DNA of 13,129 nt from CAYYJS01 sp964472315 (GTDB lineage Bacteria > Verrucomicrobiota > Kiritimatiellia > UBA8416): NCBI GenBank assembly GCA_964472315.1, contig CAYYJS010000075.1:1-13129 (forward strand), read 5' to 3'. The notes under the pieces were generated by a model that was not told where the DNA came from, ran no database searches, and saw only the letters and a program-made list of their open reading frames with translations. This document shows, one piece after another, positions 5,993 through 12,323 of the stretch. The position numbers were made by a program, and so were the translations under genes. Positions within the stretch are counted from its first letter, which is position 1, and the number at the start of each line of letters is the position of its first letter.

Positions 5993-6787
5993 GCGTGGCG
6001 GCGGCCGCGTGCATTCGCCGGGGGCGAGGAAGCCGGCGGCGCCGCTGAAGTCCAGCAGAACGCCATTGGCGCCGATGCGGACGATGCGCACCCCCGCGAC
6101 GGTGTCGCCCGGTTCCACCAGTTCGCCGTTGATGACGGCACTGGCCTGTCCCGCGGTGGCGGTGACGCCGTTCAACCGCAGGTCGGGCCACCCCGCGAAA
6201 TCGGCGCGCACGGGTATGACACGGTTCGCGGGGGGGCGGGGGCGTGGCGGCGCGGCATCCGGTCGGGTGTCGCCGGGCGAAAACGCGACGGCGGCGGCGC
6301 CGGCGGCCGGCCTGTCGGCGGATGCCGCCGACGGGGACGCGTCGCGTGGCGAGGGTGTGGCGAGGCTGGCGTATTCGACGATGTTGGTGACGGCGCCGGC
6401 GTCGCCGAAGTCGATGCGCCAGGTCGGGACGCGGAGGTCCCACAGCGCCGAGCCGCGCTCCCCGCCGCGCGCGGAACTGGTCTCGTCATAGTGCCACGTG
6501 ACGGCATCCGGATCGGCGCCGTCGCCCGGCGCCGCGATCCGGTGCGGTCTGCCCAGACAGAGTATGACCTCCGGCGGCCGCATGCCGATGCACACGCGTC
6601 CGGCGTCCAGCGCGCGGAGGATGTCCGCCGGACGGTCCGGGTTCTTGCGAATATAGCCGCTCGCGCGGCGGTGGCCCTGCCAGTCGTGAAGCGTCGCGCA
6701 CCCGGCAAGGGTCAGCGCGGCTGTCAGGACCAAGGCGGTCGAACGGGCGTGTGTCGGGGTACGGGCGTATGTCGGGGCAGGGACCAT
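5990..6787 (-). CDS. Lipoprotein with BamE/SmpA-like N-terminus and GspB/PilP-like C-terminus
   Basis: This 265-aa lipoprotein starts at the ATG at 6787, chosen because CGGAG lies 7 bp upstream and the signal peptide then ends in a lipobox LAGC (Cys30). An upstream ATG at 6850 lies inside thyX and lacks this logic. After the Cys, residues about 44-140 contain NPDRPADILRALDAGRVCIGMRPPEVILCLGRPHRI and a Trp/Tyr strand pair, the pattern of BamE/SmpA-type lipoproteins (I..GM...EV...LG.P). A Pro/Ala linker (about 142-188) leads to a C-terminal domain, PDLRLNGVTATAGQASAVINGELVEPGDTVAGVRIVRIGANGVLLDF (201-247), closely resembling the periplasmic domain of GspB/PilP-type secretion and pilus proteins. 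Its start overlaps the thyX stop region, so it is the last gene of that operon, 11 bp from the convergent Mur ligase. The function is unknown; a structural role in the envelope is likely. Confidence 0.78.
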   Translation of the reverse strand: MVPAPTYARTPTHARSTALVLTAALTLAGCATLHDWQGHRRASGYIRKNPDRPADILRALDAGRVCIGMRPPEVILCLGRPHRIAAPGDGADPDAVTWHYDETSSARGGERGSALWDLRVPTWRIDFGDAGAVTNIVEYASLATPSPRDASPSAASADRPAAGAAAVAFSPGDTRPDAAPPRPRPPANRVIPVRADFAGWPDLRLNGVTATAGQASAVINGELVEPGDTVAGVRIVRIGANGVLLDFSGAAGFLAPGECTRPPPR

Positions 6788-6791
6788 GGGT

Positions 6792-8213
6792 TTACTCCGG
6801 TTCGGCTTCGCCTTCGATGATGAGGCCGCGTGTTTCGGGATACCGCGCATACCAGAGCCTCAGCGCGTCCTTCAGGTGTTCGGCGTAACGGAAATGCGCG
6901 CCGAGTCCCGTGCGCAGTTCGGCCTCGTAGATGAACTTGTCGGCGGTGGTGACGTGTTCGAAGGCGAACTGCGTGCCGAGGAGCGTCCAGTAGATGTAAG
7001 CCGGGCAGCCGTCGCCGAGCAGCTCGTGGGCGCGTGCGGAGATGTCGCGGCCGTGCGCGTCGAGGCGGCCCAGGGTGTCGGCCTGGTCGTGCGCGGACGG
7101 ATCGGTCGGGAGCTGTTCCAGCGCCGCGTAGAAGCCGAGCGGCCGCAGCGGGCAATACTTGTTGCCGGTGCGGTGACGGTTCAGGTCGCGAATCTCGGCC
7201 ATGGCCATGGCGGACCACCCGAAACGGACCGCGGTGCGCCGCAGATCGGGACCGATCCAGGCGTAGCGGTTGTCGTGCGCGGCGAGGTCTTCCGCGAACG
7301 CGCGTGGCGCGAGCCCGTTCGGCGACAGGACATCCATCGCGGCCGTGGCGGGCATGGCGGCGGGCGACGCTTCCGGCTGAAGATAGGCGGGTAGACCGCC
7401 GGCGGCGGCGGCGCGGATGCGTTCGAACTCGCGCCGGATGCCGGCCTGCATGGCGGGTTTGGCGGTGGCATGCCGCATCAGGCGCGGGGCGGCAAGCCCG
7501 AGCTCGCGGCGGATCGCCTCGCCGAGCCGGCGCGGTTCGGGCAGCGGGTGCGAGCAGAGATACTGACACAACGAGGCCCAGCCGCGCGCGGACATGACGA
7601 GCATGACATTGGTCGTCGCGGCCATGGGCAGGAAGTACCGGGCCCGGTCGAAACGGTAGTTGCGTTTCATGCGCGCGACGCTTTTGCGGACCTTCTCCGA
7701 CGGGTCGTCGAGCAGGGCTGGAGGAATCGCCGTAGACCGCGGCATCGTGTCGCCGAGTTCCTCCCAGGCGGCGAGGGCCTGTGCGTAGCTGTCGAACGCC
7801 AGCTCCATGGCGGCCTGCCAATCGCGCGCGAGCTCGGCGGGGATACCCAGTTCCGCGGGCGGCACGAGATTGCGGCGATCGAGCTCGATATAGCGCGTGG
7901 ACGATTCCTGGCCGCCGGCGGTCGGGCACAGGCTCCAGACGGTGTAGGCCAGCCAGAGCGAAATGTCGTCGATGAACATCGCGACCGGCGCCATGTCGGC
8001 GATCGACTGATGACCGTAATCGATCAGGCGGAAGATGGAGTCGACCGACTTGTCGAGTTGCGACGGATCGATGCGCGAAAGGATGGCGGCGAGGCCTTCG
8101 TTGCTGCGCGAGTAGCGGGCGCCGGTGGCGGCGAGCAGTTCCGGCGTCAGCGACGGGTTTCCGGCGGCGCGTGCGGCCTCGGTGGGCAGGATGGAAACCT
8201 GGGTGACGTTCAT
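6792..8213 (-). CDS. thyX: FAD-dependent thymidylate synthase family protein, tandem ThyX type
   Basis: At 473 aa this is about twice the size of a classical ThyX (about 220-250 aa) and has two ThyX-like halves. In half one, GHQSIADMAP (67-76) fits the ThyX HxSxxEH region and QESSTRY (102-108) fits the end of RHRxxSxNExSxRY, but the RHR triplet is replaced by LCP (95-97). RYFLPM (192-197) and the helix after it match the ThyX R-x-LP block. In half two the motif is RHRTGNKY (346-353), keeping RHR but losing NExSxRY. Large homologues of this kind are known and annotated as ThyX; whether all make dTMP is less clear. By family, ThyX methylates dUMP with methylene-THF, using FAD and NADPH, and releases THF rather than DHF. 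The gene begins 4 bp after the stop of the PhoD-like gene with no clear Shine-Dalgarno, so it is probably read through from it. Confidence 0.78.
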   Translation of the reverse strand: MNVTQVSILPTEAARAAGNPSLTPELLAATGARYSRSNEGLAAILSRIDPSQLDKSVDSIFRLIDYGHQSIADMAPVAMFIDDISLWLAYTVWSLCPTAGGQESSTRYIELDRRNLVPPAELGIPAELARDWQAAMELAFDSYAQALAAWEELGDTMPRSTAIPPALLDDPSEKVRKSVARMKRNYRFDRARYFLPMAATTNVMLVMSARGWASLCQYLCSHPLPEPRRLGEAIRRELGLAAPRLMRHATAKPAMQAGIRREFERIRAAAAGGLPAYLQPEASPAAMPATAAMDVLSPNGLAPRAFAEDLAAHDNRYAWIGPDLRRTAVRFGWSAMAMAEIRDLNRHRTGNKYCPLRPLGFYAALEQLPTDPSAHDQADTLGRLDAHGRDISARAHELLGDGCPAYIYWTLLGTQFAFEHVTTADKFIYEAELRTGLGAHFRYAEHLKDALRLWYARYPETRGLIIEGEAEPE

Positions 8214-8217
8214 GCGT

Positions 8218-10161
8218 CTAGGGCGTGCCGAAGGTGACGTTGATGGTGTCGCTGGCGCCGGGCGCGAGCGGGGTCAGTCCCGTAAACTCCCGCGGGGCGC
8301 CGGTCTCCGGATCGCCGATCCGCACCGTATACGGGCCGTCGCCGATGACGCGCGGGAGATAGACGGCGCCGCGGAAACGCTGGGCGTGCACGAGCCGTCC
8401 GTCGCGTTCGTTGACGATCTGGATGACGGGGTCCAGGATGCCGGTCAGTTGGAAGGCCGTCAGGTTCCGGATGCCGGCGCCGGTGCCGTAGGGCGGCGGT
8501 GCGATCGGCCAACCGTCGGCCATTTCGACCTCGCCGCCCGGGCCGTCGGCATAGAGACGGCGCGACCAGGTGTGCAGACCGGTGAGCAGGTTGACGGCGA
8601 CGAACCCGAGGCCGCAATCCGCGGAAGCCAGCGCCGTGCGGACATGGGCGCCGGCGCCGTCCGGCGCCGTCCGCAGGGCGATGTCCGGGAACGCCGCGGG
8701 GGCGAGGAGCACTTGCACGTCCACGCCGCGCCACCGTTGCCAATCGGCATCCGCGGCGGTCATTTCCGGCGCGCTCGCCGTGGGCAGCATCCCGACGTAC
8801 AGCCGGCCGTGACGCGTCCGCGGGACGTCGACGCCGAGCGCGGGCGTATCGCGCAGCAGATCGCGGTACGTCAGCAACCAGTCGTAGTCGGCCTGCGTGG
8901 GCGCTTGCCGTTGCGGCAGCCGCGGCACGCCGGTCGCCGACTGGAAGCAGACGAGGTCCGGCGCGTGGGCGATCAGGTGCGGCAGGCGCGGATCGAGGAA
9001 CGGCCAGAGGCTGGGGCGGGGGTGTACGCGCGCCGGCACATCCGCGGGAATGGCATCGGGCAGCACGGCGACCAGCAGTTCATGGCGTGTCATGAGCACG
9101 CGCGGGACGGTGCCGCCCCAGTAGAACGTGTGGGTCGTGCCGTTTGTGTCGGCGATGTCGTACGCGATGCGATACGGGATGTCGTATGAAGCGGGCCATC
9201 CCTGGGCGCTGAAACGGAGGCGCTCGTCGTCGGGCGCTCGCGTGCCGATGGCGACGGTATGCCAGTCGAACGCCTTCAGGATCTGGAGACGGGCGGACGT
9301 GGCGGCCCCGGCGGGCATGGGCATCAGTTGCGCGGTCATGTGCAGGTCGGCGCCGTCGTAGCGGAACCAGGCGCCGAGGATGGGACCGGCATCGCCCGCT
9401 TCGATGGCGGTCAGCCGGGCGGTCTGGAGTTCGAGGCGGGTGGCGCGGAAGGCGGCGCCCGTGCCGCGTGCGACGACGGCAACCTGCCCGGCGGTGGCGG
9501 CGGGCGCGAGTTGCCACAGCGAGCTTCGGCCGAATTCCTCGCCGGAGTCCGCATCGACGCAGGACAGGACGAGCAGCGCGTTCGCCGCGAGCGGCCGGCC
9601 GTAGATGCGGAACGAGATCCGTGGCGGCAACGCCAGGGCGGCGCCGGGGCGCGCGGCGGCGGCTTCGGCAATCTGTGCCGCGTTCGTGATGGTCTGAAGT
9701 TGGACGGCGCCCTGGCTGTTGATGGAGGCGAGTACGGCAGGCCTGCCGGCGTCGAGGCGCGACAGGGGATCGGCGAACGGGTGGTCGAGTCCCAGCAGCA
9801 CGCCGCACAGGCCGTTCGTCGCGCCGGCCAGGCCGGTCACGTCCAGCGTCAGGCGTATCGGCGCCGGGTCCGCGGTCAGCGCCCAGCCGGCGAGTGCCAG
9901 GGTGCCCGACGTATCGGAGCCGCCGGCGAAAGCGGCCCCATCGGGTGTGCCGCGCCAGGCCTTGACCGGGTGCGGCCAGCAGTCCGGGCCGGTCCATCCG
10001 GCATCGCCGAACGCTCCCCAGGCGACCGTGACCGTCGGTTCGGACGGGGCGCCGGCGCCGGGCGCCTCGCCGGTGGACGCCGGCGCTTGGGGTTGCAGGC
10101 GGGTGCAGCCCGCCACGAGGAGTGCGGGAACGGCGGCTATCAGGACGGGGACCAGTTTCAT
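8218..10161 (-). CDS. PhoD-family-derived lipoprotein lacking apparent catalytic residues
   Basis: This 647-aa lipoprotein starts at the ATG at 10161 (GGAGGA about 10 bp upstream), with signal peptide MKLVPVLIAAVPALLVAGC and lipobox Cys19. Three parts recall large PhoD-type alkaline phosphatase/phosphodiesterase proteins of planctomycete-like bacteria. An N-terminal beta-rich region has the SRLDAGRPAVLASINSQG block (134-151). The middle has IPYRIAYDI (328-336), RLPHLIAHAPDLVCFQ (392-407) and YRDLLRDTPALGVDVP (432-447). The C-terminal domain has LDPVIQIVNERDGRLV (576-591) and GPYTVRIGDP (609-618). Where active members have a metal-binding FxGD after PDL, this one has FQSAT; where they have PDDHDxYxGN, it has VPRTRHG. 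The core is also shortened (family usually well over 700 aa). I infer loss of phosphatase activity, perhaps leaving a binding or structural lipoprotein. The reading frame is intact. It is the first gene before thyX, with no clear promoter seen. Confidence 0.72.
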   Translation of the reverse strand: MKLVPVLIAAVPALLVAGCTRLQPQAPASTGEAPGAGAPSEPTVTVAWGAFGDAGWTGPDCWPHPVKAWRGTPDGAAFAGGSDTSGTLALAGWALTADPAPIRLTLDVTGLAGATNGLCGVLLGLDHPFADPLSRLDAGRPAVLASINSQGAVQLQTITNAAQIAEAAAARPGAALALPPRISFRIYGRPLAANALLVLSCVDADSGEEFGRSSLWQLAPAATAGQVAVVARGTGAAFRATRLELQTARLTAIEAGDAGPILGAWFRYDGADLHMTAQLMPMPAGAATSARLQILKAFDWHTVAIGTRAPDDERLRFSAQGWPASYDIPYRIAYDIADTNGTTHTFYWGGTVPRVLMTRHELLVAVLPDAIPADVPARVHPRPSLWPFLDPRLPHLIAHAPDLVCFQSATGVPRLPQRQAPTQADYDWLLTYRDLLRDTPALGVDVPRTRHGRLYVGMLPTASAPEMTAADADWQRWRGVDVQVLLAPAAFPDIALRTAPDGAGAHVRTALASADCGLGFVAVNLLTGLHTWSRRLYADGPGGEVEMADGWPIAPPPYGTGAGIRNLTAFQLTGILDPVIQIVNERDGRLVHAQRFRGAVYLPRVIGDGPYTVRIGDPETGAPREFTGLTPLAPGASDTINVTFGTP

Positions 10162-10213
10162 GCGCGGCGTGTCCTCCGGTGCGGGTCGACGAAGCGTGTT
10201 ACACCATCGGCGG

Positions 10214-10405
10214 TTACTGTGCCGCAGGACCGCTGGCGTGTCCAGAAGCAAACAGGAGCAGGTCCTCGCCGGGCTTCGTGTCGCGGGTCAGCCCGTCGAC
10301 GCCCCATACCATCAGTCCCATGCGTCCGTTGCCCATGACCACGCCGGTGTGGGTGCGCGGGAGGGGGAATGTGAAGAAGAGCGCTTTCTCGTTCGTGTGT
10401 TGCAT
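10214..10405 (-). pseudogene. Possible N-terminal remnant of a glycoside hydrolase gene
   Basis: A 63-codon minus-strand frame reads LFFTFPLPRTHTGVVMGNGRMGLMVWG in its first half. This closely resembles the substrate-pocket start of GH95/GH65-like hydrolases (PLPxGNGRLGxMVWG). Intact proteins are 600-900 aa. Here the similarity ends after about 36 codons, the tail (TRDTKPGEDLLLFASGHASGPAAQ) is unfamiliar, and a stop follows. The two other minus-strand frames downstream do not resume the family pattern, so a deletion rather than a single frameshift is likely. There is no Shine-Dalgarno before the ATG at 10405. It fills most of the 253-bp gap (10162-10414) between the PhoD-like gene and the barrel gene, which otherwise shows no clear promoter or RNA gene. 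It could instead be a short expressed peptide; the resemblance is suggestive, not proven. Confidence 0.4.
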
Positions 10406-10414
10406 GGCCGTCGT

Positions 10415-11191
10415 TCAGTGCAGGAAGCGCACGCCCAGGGTCATCCTGTAATCTTCTTTCCGTGGCCAATCTTGCTCGACCGGCAGCCGAAGGCTGGCTT
10501 CGCAGGCCCAGCGACGCGCTTCACGGAGAATGCCGACCGCGACATCGAAACGCGCGTCCCCGTCATCTGTGAATTGGTTCAGGCTTTCGACCATGGTGTA
10601 CCAGGCTCCACGTGTGTCGGCGGTGTATTCGCCGGGCGCGATACGGTAGAGATGCGACGCGTTGAAAGCGAATCGGTCCGGCTCGCTTCCGTATGCCTCC
10701 CACTCCAGTTCTGCATTCACGCCGTGACGACCAAGAATGGCGGTGGATACCAACGCACACCTGGGATAGGCATCCATGTCGGTCGTTGTGTCGCTATCTC
10801 CCGGCACCGTGACCCCGGCGAAAGCAGATGCCATCCATGTGTTCAGCGGGCCGAGATCGCTCTTGAAGAGGCGGTACTTGATCTGGACTGTCGACCGCAG
10901 CAACCCCGTCTCGTCACTGTCGTTCGCAGACAGGTTGGCGAACTCACCCTCGGCAAGCAGGGCCAGTGTCGGACGGATTCCGTACACAAGCTTCAAGGTC
11001 GCGGCGAGTTCCTCCGTCTCGGTTTCGACGTCCGCGTACTCGGATTGGGAAACGAGGAGACGTGAGTAGAACTGCCCCGCGCCGGGATGTGTCGCGGCGT
11101 CCATGTAGGTCGGTTCCTGTGCGTCGGCATCGGTGGCGATGACGGCAAGGAGCAAGACCAGGAAACGCGATGCAAGGTTCTGGCATCTCAT
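10415..11191 (-). CDS. Outer-membrane beta-barrel protein (putative transporter/porin-like)
   Basis: This 258-aa protein begins with a Sec signal peptide (MRCQNLASRFLVLLLAVIATDADA, likely cleaved before QEPTYMD). The mature part alternates polar and aromatic residues in about 10-12 beta-strand-like stretches (LAATLKLVYGIRPTLALLAEGEF, STVQIKYRLF, TWMASAFAGVTVPGD, GVNAELEWEAYG, FDVAVGILREARRWACEASLRL). It ends in YRMTLGVRFLH, reminiscent of a barrel-assembly signal. The layout recalls the MetA/phenol-degradation-type transporter barrels often found in metal and organic transport loci, but I see no diagnostic motif, so that is tentative. Its start overlaps the stop of the HMA lipoprotein gene by 4 bp (ATGA), so the two are translationally coupled. 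Base composition is lower than the neighbours: 10861-10920 has 34 G+C in 60, against 46 in 60 at 5581-5640. Confidence 0.75.
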   Translation of the reverse strand: MRCQNLASRFLVLLLAVIATDADAQEPTYMDAATHPGAGQFYSRLLVSQSEYADVETETEELAATLKLVYGIRPTLALLAEGEFANLSANDSDETGLLRSTVQIKYRLFKSDLGPLNTWMASAFAGVTVPGDSDTTTDMDAYPRCALVSTAILGRHGVNAELEWEAYGSEPDRFAFNASHLYRIAPGEYTADTRGAWYTMVESLNQFTDDGDARFDVAVGILREARRWACEASLRLPVEQDWPRKEDYRMTLGVRFLH

Positions 11192-11535
11192 TGGCCAGGC
11201 CTCTTGGGGGTGATCTCCTTCAGCGTGAAGCCGGCGTTCTTGACTGCGTCAGCGAGATCCCCGGATGTCACCGAATGGCCTTCAGCAAGGCGAACCGTTA
11301 CAGCTCCCGTCTTCAGGTCAATGCTGGCCCCCTCCACGCCGCCAACCTTCGCCAACTGTCCGTCGAGATTGTTGGCGCACAGAGGACAACTGAGTCCATG
11401 GACGGTAAGCACCACCTCACGCGAGGCCGATAGGTCCATCCCCGAGGACTCGTGCGCTGTTTCCGGGCCATCCGTTGTGGCGCATCCGGAAGCAATGCCG
11501 ACCGCCAGGATCATGCTACACCATGTCTTGCTCAT
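11188..11535 (-). CDS. Lipid-anchored HMA-domain metal-binding protein (MerP/CopZ-like)
   Basis: This 115-aa protein starts at the ATG at 11535 with AGGAGAAGGAG just upstream; the frame is open further upstream, but that part is antisense-like and overlaps the preceding gene. A short lipoprotein signal ends in ASGC (Cys18). A linker (19-39) leads to one heavy-metal-associated domain (about 41-107) with strand VVLTVHGLSCPLC (41-53), whose Cys50 and Cys53 form the CxxC metal site, then LAKVGGVEGASIDLKTGAVTVRL and the C-terminal LADAVKNAGFTL. By family, HMA domains bind Cu(I), Hg(II), Zn(II) or similar ions and hand them to P-type ATPases or other acceptors. Here the protein is predicted to be membrane-tethered on the periplasmic side, unlike cytosolic CopZ or soluble periplasmic MerP. 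It lies 16 bp after the upstream gene and overlaps the barrel gene by 4 bp. No P-type ATPase is in view. Confidence 0.9.
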   Translation of the reverse strand: MSKTWCSMILAVGIASGCATTDGPETAHESSGMDLSASREVVLTVHGLSCPLCANNLDGQLAKVGGVEGASIDLKTGAVTVRLAEGHSVTSGDLADAVKNAGFTLKEITPKRPGQ

Positions 11536-11551
11536 TCTCTTTCTCCTTCTC

Positions 11552-12055
11552 CTAGAGTTTTCGGCTGTCGTAGGCCCAATGCAGCAGCGCCTGCCGCTGA
11601 ACGGGCCGGCAGTTCGCGTCGCCGGGGCGGCAGTGCTTGCGGAGTTGCGCCACATGCCGCCGCATCGCCTTCCAGCGCTTGATCTGCTTTTCGTCGTGAC
11701 ACGAGCGTCGGCCCATGTAGTAACGGCAATACCACTGGAACCAGCCGCGCGGGTCCTCCGGGTCGATCCAGCCCTTCGCGATCCAGTACGCGAGCGGCTT
11801 CGAGGCGTTGACACCGAAGCAGTTGATCGCGGGATCCCGCCGTGCCGGGGAGAGCCGTGCTCGCGCGAACCAGGATTGCGGAAACTCGTCCCGGCAGTCG
11901 GTCATGTACTTGCCGCCGAAGACCCCCAGTTCGAGCATCTGCCCGGGCGTCAGATCCGGTTGGAACTCGGGATCGAAGCCTTTGCCGACAGGCGCCGTAC
12001 ACAGGTATCGGTAGCCCGTCTGCATGCGGTCGTTCACCTCGACTGTCCGTTTCAT
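11552..12055 (-). CDS. Conserved protein of unknown function, Cys- and Trp-rich, 167 aa
   Basis: I start this at the ATG at 12055, preceded by GGAGG 7 bp upstream; the frame stays open to 12388 but runs into antisense pgi sequence there. The 167-aa protein has no signal peptide or membrane segment. It is rich in aromatic and charged residues with 7 Cys (19, 54, 79, 110, 119, 142, 149). Distinctive blocks are TPGQMLELGVFGGKYMTDC (36-54), EFPQSWF (57-63), KGWIDPEDPRGWFQWYCRYY (94-113), KQIKRWKAMRRH (123-134) and CRPVQRQALLHWAYD (149-163). I recognise this as a widely conserved but uncharacterised protein type seen in bacteria and some eukaryotes; I know no function. The basic C-terminal half with many Arg, Lys and Trp might contact nucleic acid, but that is a guess. 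It is the first gene of a compact unit with the HMA lipoprotein (16 bp gap) and barrel, and a promoter candidate lies about 75 bp upstream. Confidence 0.85.
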   Translation of the reverse strand: MKRTVEVNDRMQTGYRYLCTAPVGKGFDPEFQPDLTPGQMLELGVFGGKYMTDCRDEFPQSWFARARLSPARRDPAINCFGVNASKPLAYWIAKGWIDPEDPRGWFQWYCRYYMGRRSCHDEKQIKRWKAMRRHVAQLRKHCRPGDANCRPVQRQALLHWAYDSRKL

Positions 12056-12108
12056 GTCGCGCCCTCCAAGATGGCCCTTCCTCCGCAACCGCGCGCGCCG
12101 GTCAACGA

Positions 12109-12162
12109 CCGTACCACGGCGCCCGTACGCCGCCGTACTGTATCCCAATTCCGCCGCCGTAC
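12109..12162. repeat. Short direct repeats CCGTAC / CCGCCGTAC over a promoter
   Basis: CCGTAC occurs at 12109-12114, 12123-12128, 12133-12138 and 12157-12162. The last two lie in longer identical copies, CCGCCGTAC at 12130-12138 and 12154-12162, whose starts are 24 bp apart. One overlaps the predicted -10 and the other the predicted -35 of the minus-strand promoter. They may be operator half-sites, or chance in GC-rich DNA. Confidence 0.35.
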
Positions 12163-12164
12163 AA
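12137..12164 (-). promoter_or_regulatory. Putative promoter of the unknown-protein/HMA/barrel unit
   Basis: On the minus strand, TTGTAC (12159-12164) and TACAGT (12137-12142) are separated by 16 bp. The predicted transcript start near 12130 gives a leader of about 75 nt to the ATG at 12055. Both hexamers are overlapped by copies of the direct repeat CCGCCGTAC (see the repeat entry), which hints at regulation. Confidence 0.4.
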
Positions 12165-12169
12165 GCGGG

Positions 12170-12198
12170 TTGACGCGCATGGCGCGCTCGACCAGTAT
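12170..12198 (+). promoter_or_regulatory. Putative sigma70-type promoter of pgi
   Basis: TTGACG (12170-12175) and CAGTAT (12193-12198) are separated by 17 bp, a good match to a housekeeping promoter. Transcription would start near 12205, giving a leader of about 119 nt to the pgi ATG. The spacer contains a small inverted repeat, CGCGC-ATG-GCGCG (12174-12186). The rest of the 268-bp divergent gap (12056-12323) shows nothing else that I can support. Confidence 0.4.
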
Positions 12199-12323
12199 GT
12201 GCCCGGTATCGCGAGGCGGCCGTCCGGTGTGGCGTGCGCCGGGTGCGGCTGCCGACGATGGCCGCCGCCGGGTTCGCGATGGTTCGTCCACCCATCCGTT
12301 GCGTGTGAGGAGATTTACTGACG

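Noticed and set aside
4371..6443. 690-codon minus-strand open frame
   Set aside because: It lies antisense to folB, the Mur ligase and part of the lipoprotein gene, is composed of Arg/His/Gly/Pro-rich low-complexity sequence, and has no family motifs. Long antisense frames are expected at about 70% GC.
10158..10469. 103-codon minus-strand frame over the PhoD-barrel gap
   Set aside because: It has no family resemblance and overlaps both the barrel gene end and the hydrolase-like remnant in a different frame.
9719..11065. 448-codon plus-strand open frame crossing the PhoD-like and barrel genes
   Set aside because: It spans two real minus-strand genes and the gap between them and shows no domain pattern; both minus-strand genes have signal peptides and family features.
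11536..11814. Upstream extension of the HMA protein frame
   Set aside because: It overlaps the preceding real gene in another frame and is Arg/Ser-rich noise; the start at 11535 has a strong ribosome site and a lipoprotein signal.
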